DNA of 64,000 nucleotides, from assembly GCF_000967655.1 (NCBI RefSeq), contig NZ_JXYA01000022.1:1-64000 (forward strand). The letters run 5' to 3'. The notes under the pieces are model-generated. The model was not told the DNA's origin. It searched no databases and saw only the letters and a list, made by a program, of their open reading frames with translations. The position numbers and the translations under genes are program-made. Below are positions 20,365 to 28,979 of the stretch, in pieces. Source of the stretch: Pseudoalteromonas rubra. GTDB lineage: Bacteria > Pseudomonadota > Gammaproteobacteria > Enterobacterales > Alteromonadaceae. Position 1 is the first letter of the stretch; the number at the start of each line of letters is the position of its first letter.

Positions 20365-22410
20365 TTACGCTGCTTTTTCGATACCACTGTGGCGCAGCAA
20401 TGCATCTACACTTGGCTCGCGACCACGGAAGCGGGTAAACAGAGCCATAGGCTCTTCTGAACCGCCCTTCTCCAGGATATGCTGCATAAAATCAGCCCCC
20501 GTCTGGCGATTGAAAATCCCCTCTTCTTCAAACCGTGAAAAGGCATCCGCAGACAATACTTCGGCCCACTTGTACGAGTAATAACCCGCGCTGTAGCCAC
20601 CGGCAAAAATATGGCTAAAGCTGTGCTGGAAGCGATTGAACTCAGGCGCTTTGACCACGGCGGTTTGTTCTCGTACGGCATTCAGTGTTTGCTGGATCTG
20701 GCACGGTTTGGCCGGATCGTAATCGGCATGAATATGGAAATCAAACAAGGAAAACTCCAGCTGGCGGAGCATCTGCATCGCCGACTGGAAGTTTTTCGCC
20801 GCCAGCAGTTTGTCGAGTAGCTCTTTTGGTAAAGGCTCACCCGTTTCATAATGACCAGAGATAAAGGCCAGTGCTTCTTCTTCGTAGCACCAGTTCTCCA
20901 GGAACTGGCTGGGCAGCTCCACGGCATCCCAGGCAACGCCATTGATCCCCGCAACCGGTGCGGCATCAACCTGAGTCAGCATATGGTGAATACCATGGCC
21001 AAACTCGTGGAATAAGGTGGTTACTTCGTTATGGGTAAACAGCGCAGGCTTATCGCCAACTGCTTTATTGAAGTTACATACCAGGTATGCCACCGGCGTT
21101 TGTAGCTCGCCACTGGCACGTACTTTACGGCCCATGCAGTCGTCCATCCAGGCGCCGCCACGTTTGTGCTCGCGGGCATACAGGTCCAGATAGAAGTGAC
21201 CACGCAAGGTACCCTGCGCATCATGAATAGCAAAGAAACGCACATCCGGGTGATAACTATCGAAGTCTTTAATTTCAGTGACTTTGATACCAAACAGGCG
21301 ATGTACGGTTTCAAATAACCCCTTCAGCACAGTATCGGCCGGGAAATAAGGACGCAGTAGCTCATCGGAGATTGCGTATTTCGCCTGCTTAAGCTTTTCG
21401 CCATAGTAACCGTAGTCCCATGCTGCCAGCTCAGTCGCGCCATGTTCTTTTTCCGCAAATGCTTTGATCTCAGCCACCTCTTTTTCGGCCTGTGGCTTAG
21501 CATGCAAGGCCAGGTCATTTAAGAAAGTAAACACCTGCTCCGGCGACTGCGCCATTTTGGTCGCCAGCGATTTATCTGCGTAGCTGTCAAAGCCCAGCAA
21601 TTGTGCCAGTTCGTGACGCAGTGCCAGCTCCTCGCTCATCAGTGCTGAGTTATCAAATTCGTTGGCGTTAGGCCCCTGATCTGATGCACGCGTTACAAAG
21701 GCGCGGTACATTTCTTCGCGCAGTTCTCGGTTATCCGCATAGGTCATCACCGGCAGATAAGACGGAATGTCTAAAGTAAACACCCAGCCTTCTAATTCTT
21801 TACTTTGCGCCGTATGCGCTGCCAGCGCCAGTGCGGACTCAGGTAATCCAGATAACTGAGCTTCGTCGGTGATATGCTTAGTCCAGGCCTGTGTCGCATC
21901 CATCACGTTATTGCCAAATTTGGCAGCCAGCTCAGACAAACGCGCGCTGATCTCGCCGTAGCGCTTCTGTTGTTCTGGTGCCAGTGCAATGCCCGACAAC
22001 TGGAAATCTCGCAGTGCATTATTAATGGATTTTTGCTGCGCCGTGTTGAGCGCCGCAAAAGCATCGGACTCTTTGAGCGATTTATAGGCCTCGTACAGAC
22101 CCTGATGCTGACCAACATAGGTACTATATTCTGAGATCAAAGGCAGGCACGCATCATAGGCCTGGCGCAGTGCGTCGCTATTGACGACCGAATGCATATG
22201 CGACACCGGCGACCACATGCGAGACAGCTTGTCATCGGCTTCTTCAAGCGGAAGGACCAGGTTTTCCCAGCTGTATGAATCGTTTTTTAATACTTCATCT
22301 ATGGTGTTACGGCATTGCTCGATGGCCTGTTTAAGTGCCTCTACAACGTGTTCTGGTTTGATTTTTGAAAACGGTGGCAAGCCTTCCATGCCAATTAACG
22401 GGTTAGTCAT
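20365..22410 (-). CDS. prlC: Oligopeptidase A (M3 family)
   Basis: 681 aa, the size of PrlC/OpdA. It is a cytoplasmic zinc metallopeptidase that degrades oligopeptides and cleaved signal peptides. The zinc motif HEFGH lies in TTLFHEFGHGIHHML, with the further Glu ligand downstream. The C-terminal GGYSAGYYSYKWAEVLSADAF block is typical of M3 enzymes. No signal peptide is present, unlike the second M3 enzyme at 48.3-50.4 kb, a separate lipoprotein. No damage to the gene is seen. Confidence 0.95.
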   Translation of the reverse strand: MTNPLIGMEGLPPFSKIKPEHVVEALKQAIEQCRNTIDEVLKNDSYSWENLVLPLEEADDKLSRMWSPVSHMHSVVNSDALRQAYDACLPLISEYSTYVGQHQGLYEAYKSLKESDAFAALNTAQQKSINNALRDFQLSGIALAPEQQKRYGEISARLSELAAKFGNNVMDATQAWTKHITDEAQLSGLPESALALAAHTAQSKELEGWVFTLDIPSYLPVMTYADNRELREEMYRAFVTRASDQGPNANEFDNSALMSEELALRHELAQLLGFDSYADKSLATKMAQSPEQVFTFLNDLALHAKPQAEKEVAEIKAFAEKEHGATELAAWDYGYYGEKLKQAKYAISDELLRPYFPADTVLKGLFETVHRLFGIKVTEIKDFDSYHPDVRFFAIHDAQGTLRGHFYLDLYAREHKRGGAWMDDCMGRKVRASGELQTPVAYLVCNFNKAVGDKPALFTHNEVTTLFHEFGHGIHHMLTQVDAAPVAGINGVAWDAVELPSQFLENWCYEEEALAFISGHYETGEPLPKELLDKLLAAKNFQSAMQMLRQLEFSLFDFHIHADYDPAKPCQIQQTLNAVREQTAVVKAPEFNRFQHSFSHIFAGGYSAGYYSYKWAEVLSADAFSRFEEEGIFNRQTGADFMQHILEKGGSEEPMALFTRFRGREPSVDALLRHSGIEKAA

Positions 22411-22663
22411 AGCGTCTCTCTGTTGATCTTTGTTTATCTCATGTATTTGGGGGGTTTTCTGTCAAAAAACAAGGCCGCCCGGCCAATCCGGGTGAATTAA
22501 TCAGGGCCGCCGTATGGCGATACATGCGCAGTTCACTCGCAGCCCCACCCGTTCATCGAAAAAAGCGATGACCGCTATCGGAAAAATTCATCCCGCCAGA
22601 CTTTGCCCCGGCAGATATAGTGTTAAGCTAGGGCCATTTATCAGCATTTATAGAGATTAAAGC

Positions 22664-24022
22664 ATGGCACAACATTTTGATTATATCGCCATTGGTGGCG
22701 GCAGCGGCGGTATTGCCTCGGCTAACCGCGCGGCAATGCGTGGCGCTAAAGTCGCCCTTATCGAAGCCAAACATATGGGCGGCACCTGTGTAAACGTGGG
22801 CTGCGTGCCTAAAAAGGTAATGTGGCACGGCGCACAGGTTGCCGAAGCCATTAAGCTTTACGCACCGGATTATGGCTTTGATGTTGAAGTAAAAGACTTC
22901 GACTGGGGCAAACTGGTTGAAAGCCGCGAAGCCTACATTGGTCGTATCCACCAGGGCTACAACAAGTACCTGGCAAGCAATGGCGTAACCGTGATCAACG
23001 GCTTTGCTAAATTTGTTGATAACAACACGGTAGAAGTCAACGGCGAGCACTACACTGCCGACCATATCTGTATTGCCGTGGGTGGTCGCCCGTCGATTCC
23101 TAATATCCCGGGCGCTGAGCTGGGTATTGACTCTAATGACTTCTTTGAGCTCAAGGCGCAACCTAAGAGCGTGGCTGTGATTGGCGCGGGCTACATTGCC
23201 GTTGAGCTGGCGGGCGTACTACATAGCCTGGGCACAGAAACGCACCTGTTTGTACGTAAACATGCACCGCTGCGTAACTTTGACCCTATCCTGGTCGACA
23301 CCCTGACCGAAGTCATGGATAAAGAAGGGCCAACACTACACACTCACAGCGTACCTAAATCACTGAGCAAAAACGACGACGGCAGTGTCACTTTGCACCT
23401 GGAAAACGGCAAGTCACACACGGTCGAGCAAGTGATCTGGGCGATTGGTCGTGAGCCAGTGACAGATAAAATCAACCTCTCTGCCACCGATGTCGCCATC
23501 ACAGACGGCGGCTACGTCAAAGTAGACGAATATCAGAACACCTCAGTGTCTGGCATTTATGCTTTGGGCGACATTATGGATGGCGGCATTGAGCTGACAC
23601 CAGTGGCAGTTAAAGCTGGCCGTATGCTGGCAGAGCGCCTGTTTAACCCGGAGATGCCCAACGCCAAAATGGACTATAACCTGGTCCCAACCGTGGTCTT
23701 CAGCCACCCGCCCATCGGCACCATCGGCCTGACCGAACCAGAAGCCATCGAGCAGTACGGTGAAGACAACATCAAAGTCTACACGTCCTCCTTTGCGGCC
23801 ATGTACACAGCAGTAACCCAGCACCGTCAGCCCTGTAAAATGAAGCTGGTTTGTGCCGGTGAAGACGAAAAAATCGTTGGCCTGCACGGCATCGGCTTTG
23901 CGGTTGATGAAATGATCCAGGGCTTTGCCGTGGCTATGAAGATGGGCGCCACCAAAGCCGACTTTGACTCGGTTGTGGCTATCCACCCGACGGGATCTGA
24001 AGAGTTTGTGACCATGAGGTAA
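22664..24022 (+). CDS. gor: Glutathione-disulfide reductase
   Basis: 452 aa (E. coli 450). An FAD/NADPH flavoenzyme that keeps glutathione reduced. The FAD-binding GGGSGG lies near the N-terminus ([19 protein letters not shown]). The redox pair is in [13 protein letters not shown]. The NADPH-binding [11 protein letters not shown] is near residue 175, and the C-terminal active-site [10 protein letters not shown] carries the catalytic His and Glu. It lies divergent from prlC with a 253-nt spacer in which I see no further feature. Confidence 0.96.
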   Translation: MAQHFDYIAIGGGSGGIASANRAAMRGAKVALIEAKHMGGTCVNVGCVPKKVMWHGAQVAEAIKLYAPDYGFDVEVKDFDWGKLVESREAYIGRIHQGYNKYLASNGVTVINGFAKFVDNNTVEVNGEHYTADHICIAVGGRPSIPNIPGAELGIDSNDFFELKAQPKSVAVIGAGYIAVELAGVLHSLGTETHLFVRKHAPLRNFDPILVDTLTEVMDKEGPTLHTHSVPKSLSKNDDGSVTLHLENGKSHTVEQVIWAIGREPVTDKINLSATDVAITDGGYVKVDEYQNTSVSGIYALGDIMDGGIELTPVAVKAGRMLAERLFNPEMPNAKMDYNLVPTVVFSHPPIGTIGLTEPEAIEQYGEDNIKVYTSSFAAMYTAVTQHRQPCKMKLVCAGEDEKIVGLHGIGFAVDEMIQGFAVAMKMGATKADFDSVVAIHPTGSEEFVTMR

Positions 24023-24048
24023 ATCTCACTCATTTAATCCGATACATG

Positions 24049-24082
24049 CGCGAGCTTGTTAACACAGCTCGCGTTTTAGTTT
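24049..24082 (+). terminator. Intrinsic terminator after gor
   Basis: CGCGAGCT...AGCTCGCG stem followed by TTTTAGTTT. The remaining gene-free stretch up to 24330 holds an inverted repeat (GAAGCTTG 24283-24290 / CAAGCTTC 24312-24319) without a T-run and no other feature I can support. Confidence 0.75.
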
Positions 24083-24330
24083 GGCGCGTATAAGCACCCA
24101 CTTATTATTACGACTTGCCTTTTAAGTTTATTAATCTCAGCGATTACCACCCGAATTAGTATACCCAACCAGTTGAATAATTTACTTTTAATAGACCGCC
24201 ACCCATTAATGGGCTTATCGGCGTATTGTCGAAAAACAGGCCAGGTCAAATACCCTGTCATACAGTAGTTCGCAGCATTTAGGAAGCTTGCTCAGCTAAG
24301 TGCTCACTGATCAAGCTTCACAGTAAGATG

Positions 24331-26337
24331 TTACAGAGGGATACGGGCAATATTTATTCCGTGAGAGGTCCTGGATTCGTATATCAACTGGCTTTTATCA
24401 CTACCGTCATACACCGCCCAAACAGGCCCATCGATTTCGATAAAATTAAGTTCAGATGTACTTGTATCGAATGCGTGTAATTTGCCTTGTTCAGTAAAGT
24501 AAAGGGTATTGTCGCGCAATAACCACTCATTATTATCTTCGAAATAAAGGTCCTTGGCGATGACTGAGGCTAGAGCGAGGTTGTGAAGAGGCGCTTTAAA
24601 GACCCCTTTTTCGTCTAGTTTTGTAAAGTACAATTGTTGATTCTCACAGTCTAACTTAAAGCTGCTGACCGCGCCCAACAGTGGGGTTTCGGTTTGCTCT
24701 TTGAGGTTAAATTTAACCAGTGACCATATTTGATTAGACAGCGTAGTTGCAAAGACTTCGTTTTGATCCCAACAGGACCACTTTAGGTTCCTGACGAGTT
24801 TCTCACTTAACCAGTCAATGCTAGTGACAGCATCGCCCATCTTCAAACTCGCTTTTTGGTCGATTGACAGGAGCAATTTACCAGAACTTATTTGCGTATC
24901 TAAATATTGAATATCTTTATATTCGCCGTAGTTTGTTACTTGTTTGAGACTATCGGGGGCCTGTTGCCAGACCTGAGGAAAACCCGTTCTGTCAGAGACA
25001 AAGAAATAATCTTGATGTGATTGCCGTGCTGTATATTGCACTTCGTTCGCATCACTTCCTTGCAGGACATTAATGTTTTTATTCTCGATAGTTAACACAC
25101 TTAAGTCACTTTGCTGATAATTGCCTTTTGACGTTAAAAACCCATAATCCTTTTTGTAGTAGAGCGTTCTGAGATCTTCTTCAGAAGCGTAAACGAGACT
25201 GGTTTGCCCCGACTCTAAATCAAGTTCGTTAATTTGCCTTCTGTCGTCAATATAGAAGAGCTTGTCACCACTTTCATGCCAGGCCACATTGTAGATGTAG
25301 AACGGAAATGTCTGTACAGAAAAGTAGTCCTTTTTTTGAACGTCTAAAATCCTGAGGTTTACTTTTTTGTGTTGATCGCTGCTTAAAATCGCTAACCTTT
25401 GTCCGTCAGGGCTTAGGCTTAAACTGTAGTCACCATAAGTATTCTCTGTCGGTGTGGTGAGTGTTTTGACTATCTTGGTGTCTAAGTGCACGCTGTTAAT
25501 TTTATAAGGCACTTGCTTATCTTCTTTAAAGGAAAAGTATAGCCACTTTCCTTCGGGGGCCAGTGCGATCGGGCTAAGGCTCAGCTCACTGCCACAAGAA
25601 ACTATCTCGGACATATTTGATAGCATTAACTCTTGATTTATATCGATATATTTTAAGAAACACTGACCGTTTTCAAAAGACTGAAAAAACAGCCTGTTTT
25701 TGTCTGGGTGCCAATAAGGTGAGCTAGTGTTGCCAGGCAATGAGACCGAGCGACTGGTTTTGATATCCCGTATTGTTACGGTAAAAGTGTTATCTATATA
25801 ACTGACATACGCCATGAGCTCTTCTGAGGGATTAGTGGTTGGATAAAGCTCTTCTCCCTTATGGTAAGTGATATTGACTACATCTGAGTCCAGAGGATAC
25901 GGCTTTACTCCATCGTGAATACCTAATAGTGATGCTGCGACAAATATCGTCAGCACAGTAAAGGCGTAGAGATAGACTTTTGTCTTCTTTATTTTTTCAA
26001 AGTTACTTAACGGAGGGTCTATTTGGTGTTCGGTTATCTCCAAATCCACAGCAGAGAACGAAAAACCTTTTAGTCGATGCGTTTTTACGAGGTGTTTATC
26101 AGCACCGAGGATTTTGCGTAACTCGTATATTTCATTAATTACGCTTTCTTTTTTTACAATTTTACCTTCCCACAAGTTTTCCAGCAGCTCATCGTAGGTA
26201 CATACCTCATGATTTTTGTCTAATAAATAAACAAAAAGCCTTACTGTCTGCTCTCTTAACTTTCTGGTTCCACTCTTATCATGAATGAGTTCATGATTTT
26301 TAGCGTCAAGCTTCCATTCTTTAAAACAATAAAACAT
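24331..26337 (-). CDS. Membrane-bound ToxR/CadC-like transcription regulator with periplasmic TolB-type propeller
   Basis: 668 aa. Residues 1-98 are an OmpR/PhoB-type winged helix (LREQTVRLFVYLLD, YDELLENLWEG, VKTHRLKGFSF). One TM helix spans about 119-139. The periplasmic remainder has repeated WD40-like/TolB beta-propeller blades (SLSPDGQRLAILSSD, DVQKKDYFSV, VAWHESGDKLFYIDD). Such one-component regulators bind DNA from the membrane and sense through the periplasmic part. It is divergent from the biosynthetic cluster starting with the small peptide at 26541, and the intergenic region holds paired TTTGATT repeats that could be its operator. Regulation of the cluster is inferred from position. 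Confidence 0.88.
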   Translation of the reverse strand: MFYCFKEWKLDAKNHELIHDKSGTRKLREQTVRLFVYLLDKNHEVCTYDELLENLWEGKIVKKESVINEIYELRKILGADKHLVKTHRLKGFSFSAVDLEITEHQIDPPLSNFEKIKKTKVYLYAFTVLTIFVAASLLGIHDGVKPYPLDSDVVNITYHKGEELYPTTNPSEELMAYVSYIDNTFTVTIRDIKTSRSVSLPGNTSSPYWHPDKNRLFFQSFENGQCFLKYIDINQELMLSNMSEIVSCGSELSLSPIALAPEGKWLYFSFKEDKQVPYKINSVHLDTKIVKTLTTPTENTYGDYSLSLSPDGQRLAILSSDQHKKVNLRILDVQKKDYFSVQTFPFYIYNVAWHESGDKLFYIDDRRQINELDLESGQTSLVYASEEDLRTLYYKKDYGFLTSKGNYQQSDLSVLTIENKNINVLQGSDANEVQYTARQSHQDYFFVSDRTGFPQVWQQAPDSLKQVTNYGEYKDIQYLDTQISSGKLLLSIDQKASLKMGDAVTSIDWLSEKLVRNLKWSCWDQNEVFATTLSNQIWSLVKFNLKEQTETPLLGAVSSFKLDCENQQLYFTKLDEKGVFKAPLHNLALASVIAKDLYFEDNNEWLLRDNTLYFTEQGKLHAFDTSTSELNFIEIDGPVWAVYDGSDKSQLIYESRTSHGINIARIPL

Positions 26338-26414
26338 TACAAATGGCTTTACTACTACTCTGACTCTGTTTGAAAACTCATTCTACACGAAAAATAATTT
26401 ATATAAATCAATGA

Positions 26415-26472
26415 TTTGATTTTTTTTGATTCTTGATTTTCAGAAGATGTAAACATTTGATTTACTTTGATT
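26415..26472 (+). promoter_or_regulatory. Putative operator: two pairs of TTTGATT direct repeats
   Basis: TTTGATT occurs at 26415-26421 and 26425-26431 (10-bp pitch), and again at 26456-26462 and 26466-26472 (10-bp pitch). The two pairs are 41 bp apart, about four helical turns. A related CTTGATT lies at 26432-26438. Tandem half-sites at one-turn spacing are what OmpR/PhoB-type winged-helix dimers recognise. A possible -10 (TAAGAT, 26505-26510) would put the inner pair near -45 to -61. Assignment to the divergent regulator is inference. Confidence 0.55.
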
Positions 26473-26540
26473 AATTTAGTGATGAAATTGTCATTTTCTC
26501 AACTTAAGATGCTCTCAGATTTTTTGAGAGAGTAACCAAA

Positions 26541-26702
26541 ATGTTAAATAAAAAGATTTTAAGTTTATTGATTACGCTGTGTTTCTTTGCAACTACATCA
26601 CAAGCAAATACACAAAACTTAGGTGAAAAGAATAAAGCTGAAGAGACAGGTGTTGTCGTTATTCTTTGCTCACCTTTCCCCTACTGCAAAGACCGTACAT
26701 AG
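26541..26702 (+). CDS. Small secreted two-cysteine peptide at the head of the ATP-grasp cluster
   Basis: 53 aa. The ATG at 26541 is preceded by GAGAGAG (26526-26532). Residues 1-22 form a good Sec signal peptide (MLNKKILSLLITLCFFATTSQA, cleavage after SQA). The predicted mature peptide of about 31 residues has a charged first half and a hydrophobic then constrained C-terminus, VVVILCSPFPYCKDRT, with two Cys five residues apart (CSPFPYC) that could form a disulfide in the periplasm. It lies 46 nt upstream of an Fe/2OG oxygenase gene and in the same direction. It could be a precursor peptide, a signal sensed by the divergent regulator, or a small accessory protein. I do not recognise the family. 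Confidence 0.72.
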   Translation: MLNKKILSLLITLCFFATTSQANTQNLGEKNKAEETGVVVILCSPFPYCKDRT

Positions 26703-26748
26703 AAAGTCACCGGCTAGATAATATAAATACAAATACAAAGGTCAAAAG

Positions 26749-27570
26749 ATGACACAAAATACCCAAAGCAACTTGAGCGTACTGCAAAACGTAACTAAAG
26801 CGGATGTGAGGTTAGAGCCTTTTCCACATATCGTGATTAAAGATGCTTTACCAAAAGAACTCTTTGAAAAGCTATATTCAACCATGCCGTCACTAACAAA
26901 AGTGAGCAAAGGGCAGGAGCTTGAATCTAATGAGCGATACATTTATTCGCCTCAAGATTTTAAGCAAGATGAAGAGGTTGATAACCTTTGGCGTGAGTTT
27001 GTCAGTTATCACAGCTCACCTGAATTCTTTTATGAATTTTTAGATTTATTTGAAGAATATATCCTCGACATCACGCCCGGGATCCGTGACAAGGTAGATA
27101 GCTTGCGCGACGCTAATATTGGTCGCCATCGCCTCGACAGTTTCGATGCAAAAGACATCTTATTAGACTGCAGCTTGAATATCTATTCTCCTGTATTTGG
27201 CAAGCCCTCCTCATTCAGAGGCCCGCACATTGATAAACCGCACTTTATCTTTGGTGGCCTGCTTTACATGCGAGATCCAGAAGACCGCTCAAAAGGTGGA
27301 GACCTGGATATCTACAAATATAAAGGAAGTGATCACAAGTTTCACTTTGCCGAAAACCATCCTGAACTGAGAGGCATTCGCTACGACATTGAAGACAAGT
27401 ACGTCGAAAAAGTCGATACCGTTAAATACGACCAGAATGTGCTTGTAATGTATCCAATCAACCCGCTGGCACTTCATGGGGTTTCAACACGCGAAATCAC
27501 GCCTTACCAAAGAACCATGGTTGGCATGAGCGCAAGTCTTGAAAATGGTTTCTTCACGTTAGAGACATAA
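26749..27570 (+). CDS. Fe(II)/2-oxoglutarate-dependent oxygenase (prolyl 4-hydroxylase-like)
   Basis: 273 aa. The double-stranded beta-helix facial triad is visible as His160-x-Asp162 (GPHIDKPHF) and His243 (ALHGVS), with a 2-oxoglutarate-binding Arg in TPYQRT about 12 residues later. These enzymes hydroxylate, desaturate or otherwise oxidise a substrate using O2 and 2-oxoglutarate. The GGDLDIYKY segment is common in the prolyl-4-hydroxylase/2OG-FeII_Oxy group. It has an AAAGG site before the ATG and is the first enzyme gene of the cluster, directly after the small peptide. The substrate could be a free amino acid, the assembled product, or the peptide. Confidence 0.88.
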   Translation: MTQNTQSNLSVLQNVTKADVRLEPFPHIVIKDALPKELFEKLYSTMPSLTKVSKGQELESNERYIYSPQDFKQDEEVDNLWREFVSYHSSPEFFYEFLDLFEEYILDITPGIRDKVDSLRDANIGRHRLDSFDAKDILLDCSLNIYSPVFGKPSSFRGPHIDKPHFIFGGLLYMRDPEDRSKGGDLDIYKYKGSDHKFHFAENHPELRGIRYDIEDKYVEKVDTVKYDQNVLVMYPINPLALHGVSTREITPYQRTMVGMSASLENGFFTLET

Positions 27571-27718
27571 GCACGCTTTTGGCCTCTCTGTTACCGCTTG
27601 CGATTTCAAAATAGCTGAGGCCATCACATCAACTTAATTTTAGTGCCCGATTAATTCAACGGACACTTGTTGTCGAAATCAGCCCTTTAGAGCTGAAGTA
27701 ATACGAAGGAACAAACCG

Positions 27719-28897
27719 ATGTCGCATATTCTCGTTATCGGAGGCATGGATTTTTCGATTCGCTGCCTTTCAGACCTGGCCATAGATTACACCATGATCC
27801 AAAAAGCAAATGGCGTAACGGAATTCCAACAAGCGAACGCTTCTCAGTTGGTAGAAATGGATTATACAAACAGTGCTGAAGCGCTCGCGCTTGCTGAGTC
27901 ATTACATAGTGACAAATCATTTGCTGCCGTCATTTCATTTGCAGAGTTTGGTATGGAAACAGCCGCATTGATTGCCAAAGCGCTGAATATTCCAACCAAC
28001 TGCAATTTAGAAACGATTGAAGTAACACGCGATAAATTCGCTATGCGCGAACGACTAAAAGAAGAGCATCTCGATAATCTAGCCTATGCAAAAGTGAACA
28101 GTGTCGAAGACATCAGGCACTTTTTTAACAATACGACGGGCAAAGCAATTATTAAACCGAGCCAAGGTGCCGGAAGCTCAGGGGTTTTCTTAGTCGAGTC
28201 CCTTGAAGAAGCTGAACGGGCGCTGTTACACGCTAAGCAAAGCAATATGGGCGAAATCATCGCAGAAAGCTACGTAGGTGGAACAGAATACAGTATCGAA
28301 AGCCTGTCAAAAAATGGCAAGCACGAAGTCCTTGCTATCACGGAGAAACTGACAACAGGTGCGCCCTACTTCGTGGAGCTGGGGCACTCGCAACCTGCCC
28401 GTCTGGATGCAGACATTGAGACAATAATACATGACAAAGTGCTTCGCTTACTTGACGCAATTAAGCATCTGACTGGACCTGCACACACTGAGGTAAAAGT
28501 TGAAGATGGCAACGTATTTGTGATTGAAACACAAACACGTCAAGGAGGAGACAACATCTGGCATATGAATATGCTGACGAAGGGTGTTGATATTTTTAAA
28601 GAGACCGTCGCCAGCCTCTTAAAGCTAGATGCCCCAGTGAGAGAAGCCAAGGCCAAAGCAGCCGCTGTACGTTACCTTACCACCTCTGTGGAGAAAGTCA
28701 GTCGGATCGAAAACATTGATTCAGTAGCACAGTTGCCAGGTGTCGCGAACCTTCATATCAATTTAACTGAAGGGGAATATGTAAAACCCGTCACCTCGTC
28801 ATTTGATAGAGCAGGATTTGTCGTCACAACAGGTGACACGGCCAGTCATGCGATAGCCACCGCCGAGAATGCCCTAGGGGCAATAGCCATTAGTTAA
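27719..28897 (+). CDS. ATP-grasp ligase 1 (L-amino acid ligase-like)
   Basis: 392 aa. The N-terminal pre-ATP-grasp alpha/beta region starts MSHILVIGGMDFS. The ATP-grasp core has an ATP-binding Lys and glycine loop in AIIKPSQGAGSSGVF (about 140-155), ESYVGGTEYSIESL, and the Mg-binding end FVIETQTRQGGDNIW. That ending resembles BacD/DdaF-like enzymes that join free amino acids through acyl phosphates. It shares many blocks with the next gene but one strand of sequence apart (ELGHSQPA/ELGHAIPA; TRQGGDNIW/TRPGGDNIW), so the two are paralogues. Substrates unknown. The AAGGA site lies about 8 nt before the ATG. Confidence 0.88.
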   Translation: MSHILVIGGMDFSIRCLSDLAIDYTMIQKANGVTEFQQANASQLVEMDYTNSAEALALAESLHSDKSFAAVISFAEFGMETAALIAKALNIPTNCNLETIEVTRDKFAMRERLKEEHLDNLAYAKVNSVEDIRHFFNNTTGKAIIKPSQGAGSSGVFLVESLEEAERALLHAKQSNMGEIIAESYVGGTEYSIESLSKNGKHEVLAITEKLTTGAPYFVELGHSQPARLDADIETIIHDKVLRLLDAIKHLTGPAHTEVKVEDGNVFVIETQTRQGGDNIWHMNMLTKGVDIFKETVASLLKLDAPVREAKAKAAAVRYLTTSVEKVSRIENIDSVAQLPGVANLHINLTEGEYVKPVTSSFDRAGFVVTTGDTASHAIATAENALGAIAIS

Positions 28898-28979
28898 CGA
28901 ATCCCAGTTGCCGTCTTGATCACTGTTTTAAGTCAGACAGGGCTGCAATACAAAAACTACGATAGCGAAGTAACACATT

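Noticed and set aside
22628-23161. 177-aa minus-strand frame over gor
   Set aside because: Shadow of gor; no ribosome binding site and no recognisable protein.
24283-24319. Terminator for the propeller regulator
   Set aside because: 8-bp arms with a 21-nt loop and no T-run on the minus strand; too weak to call.
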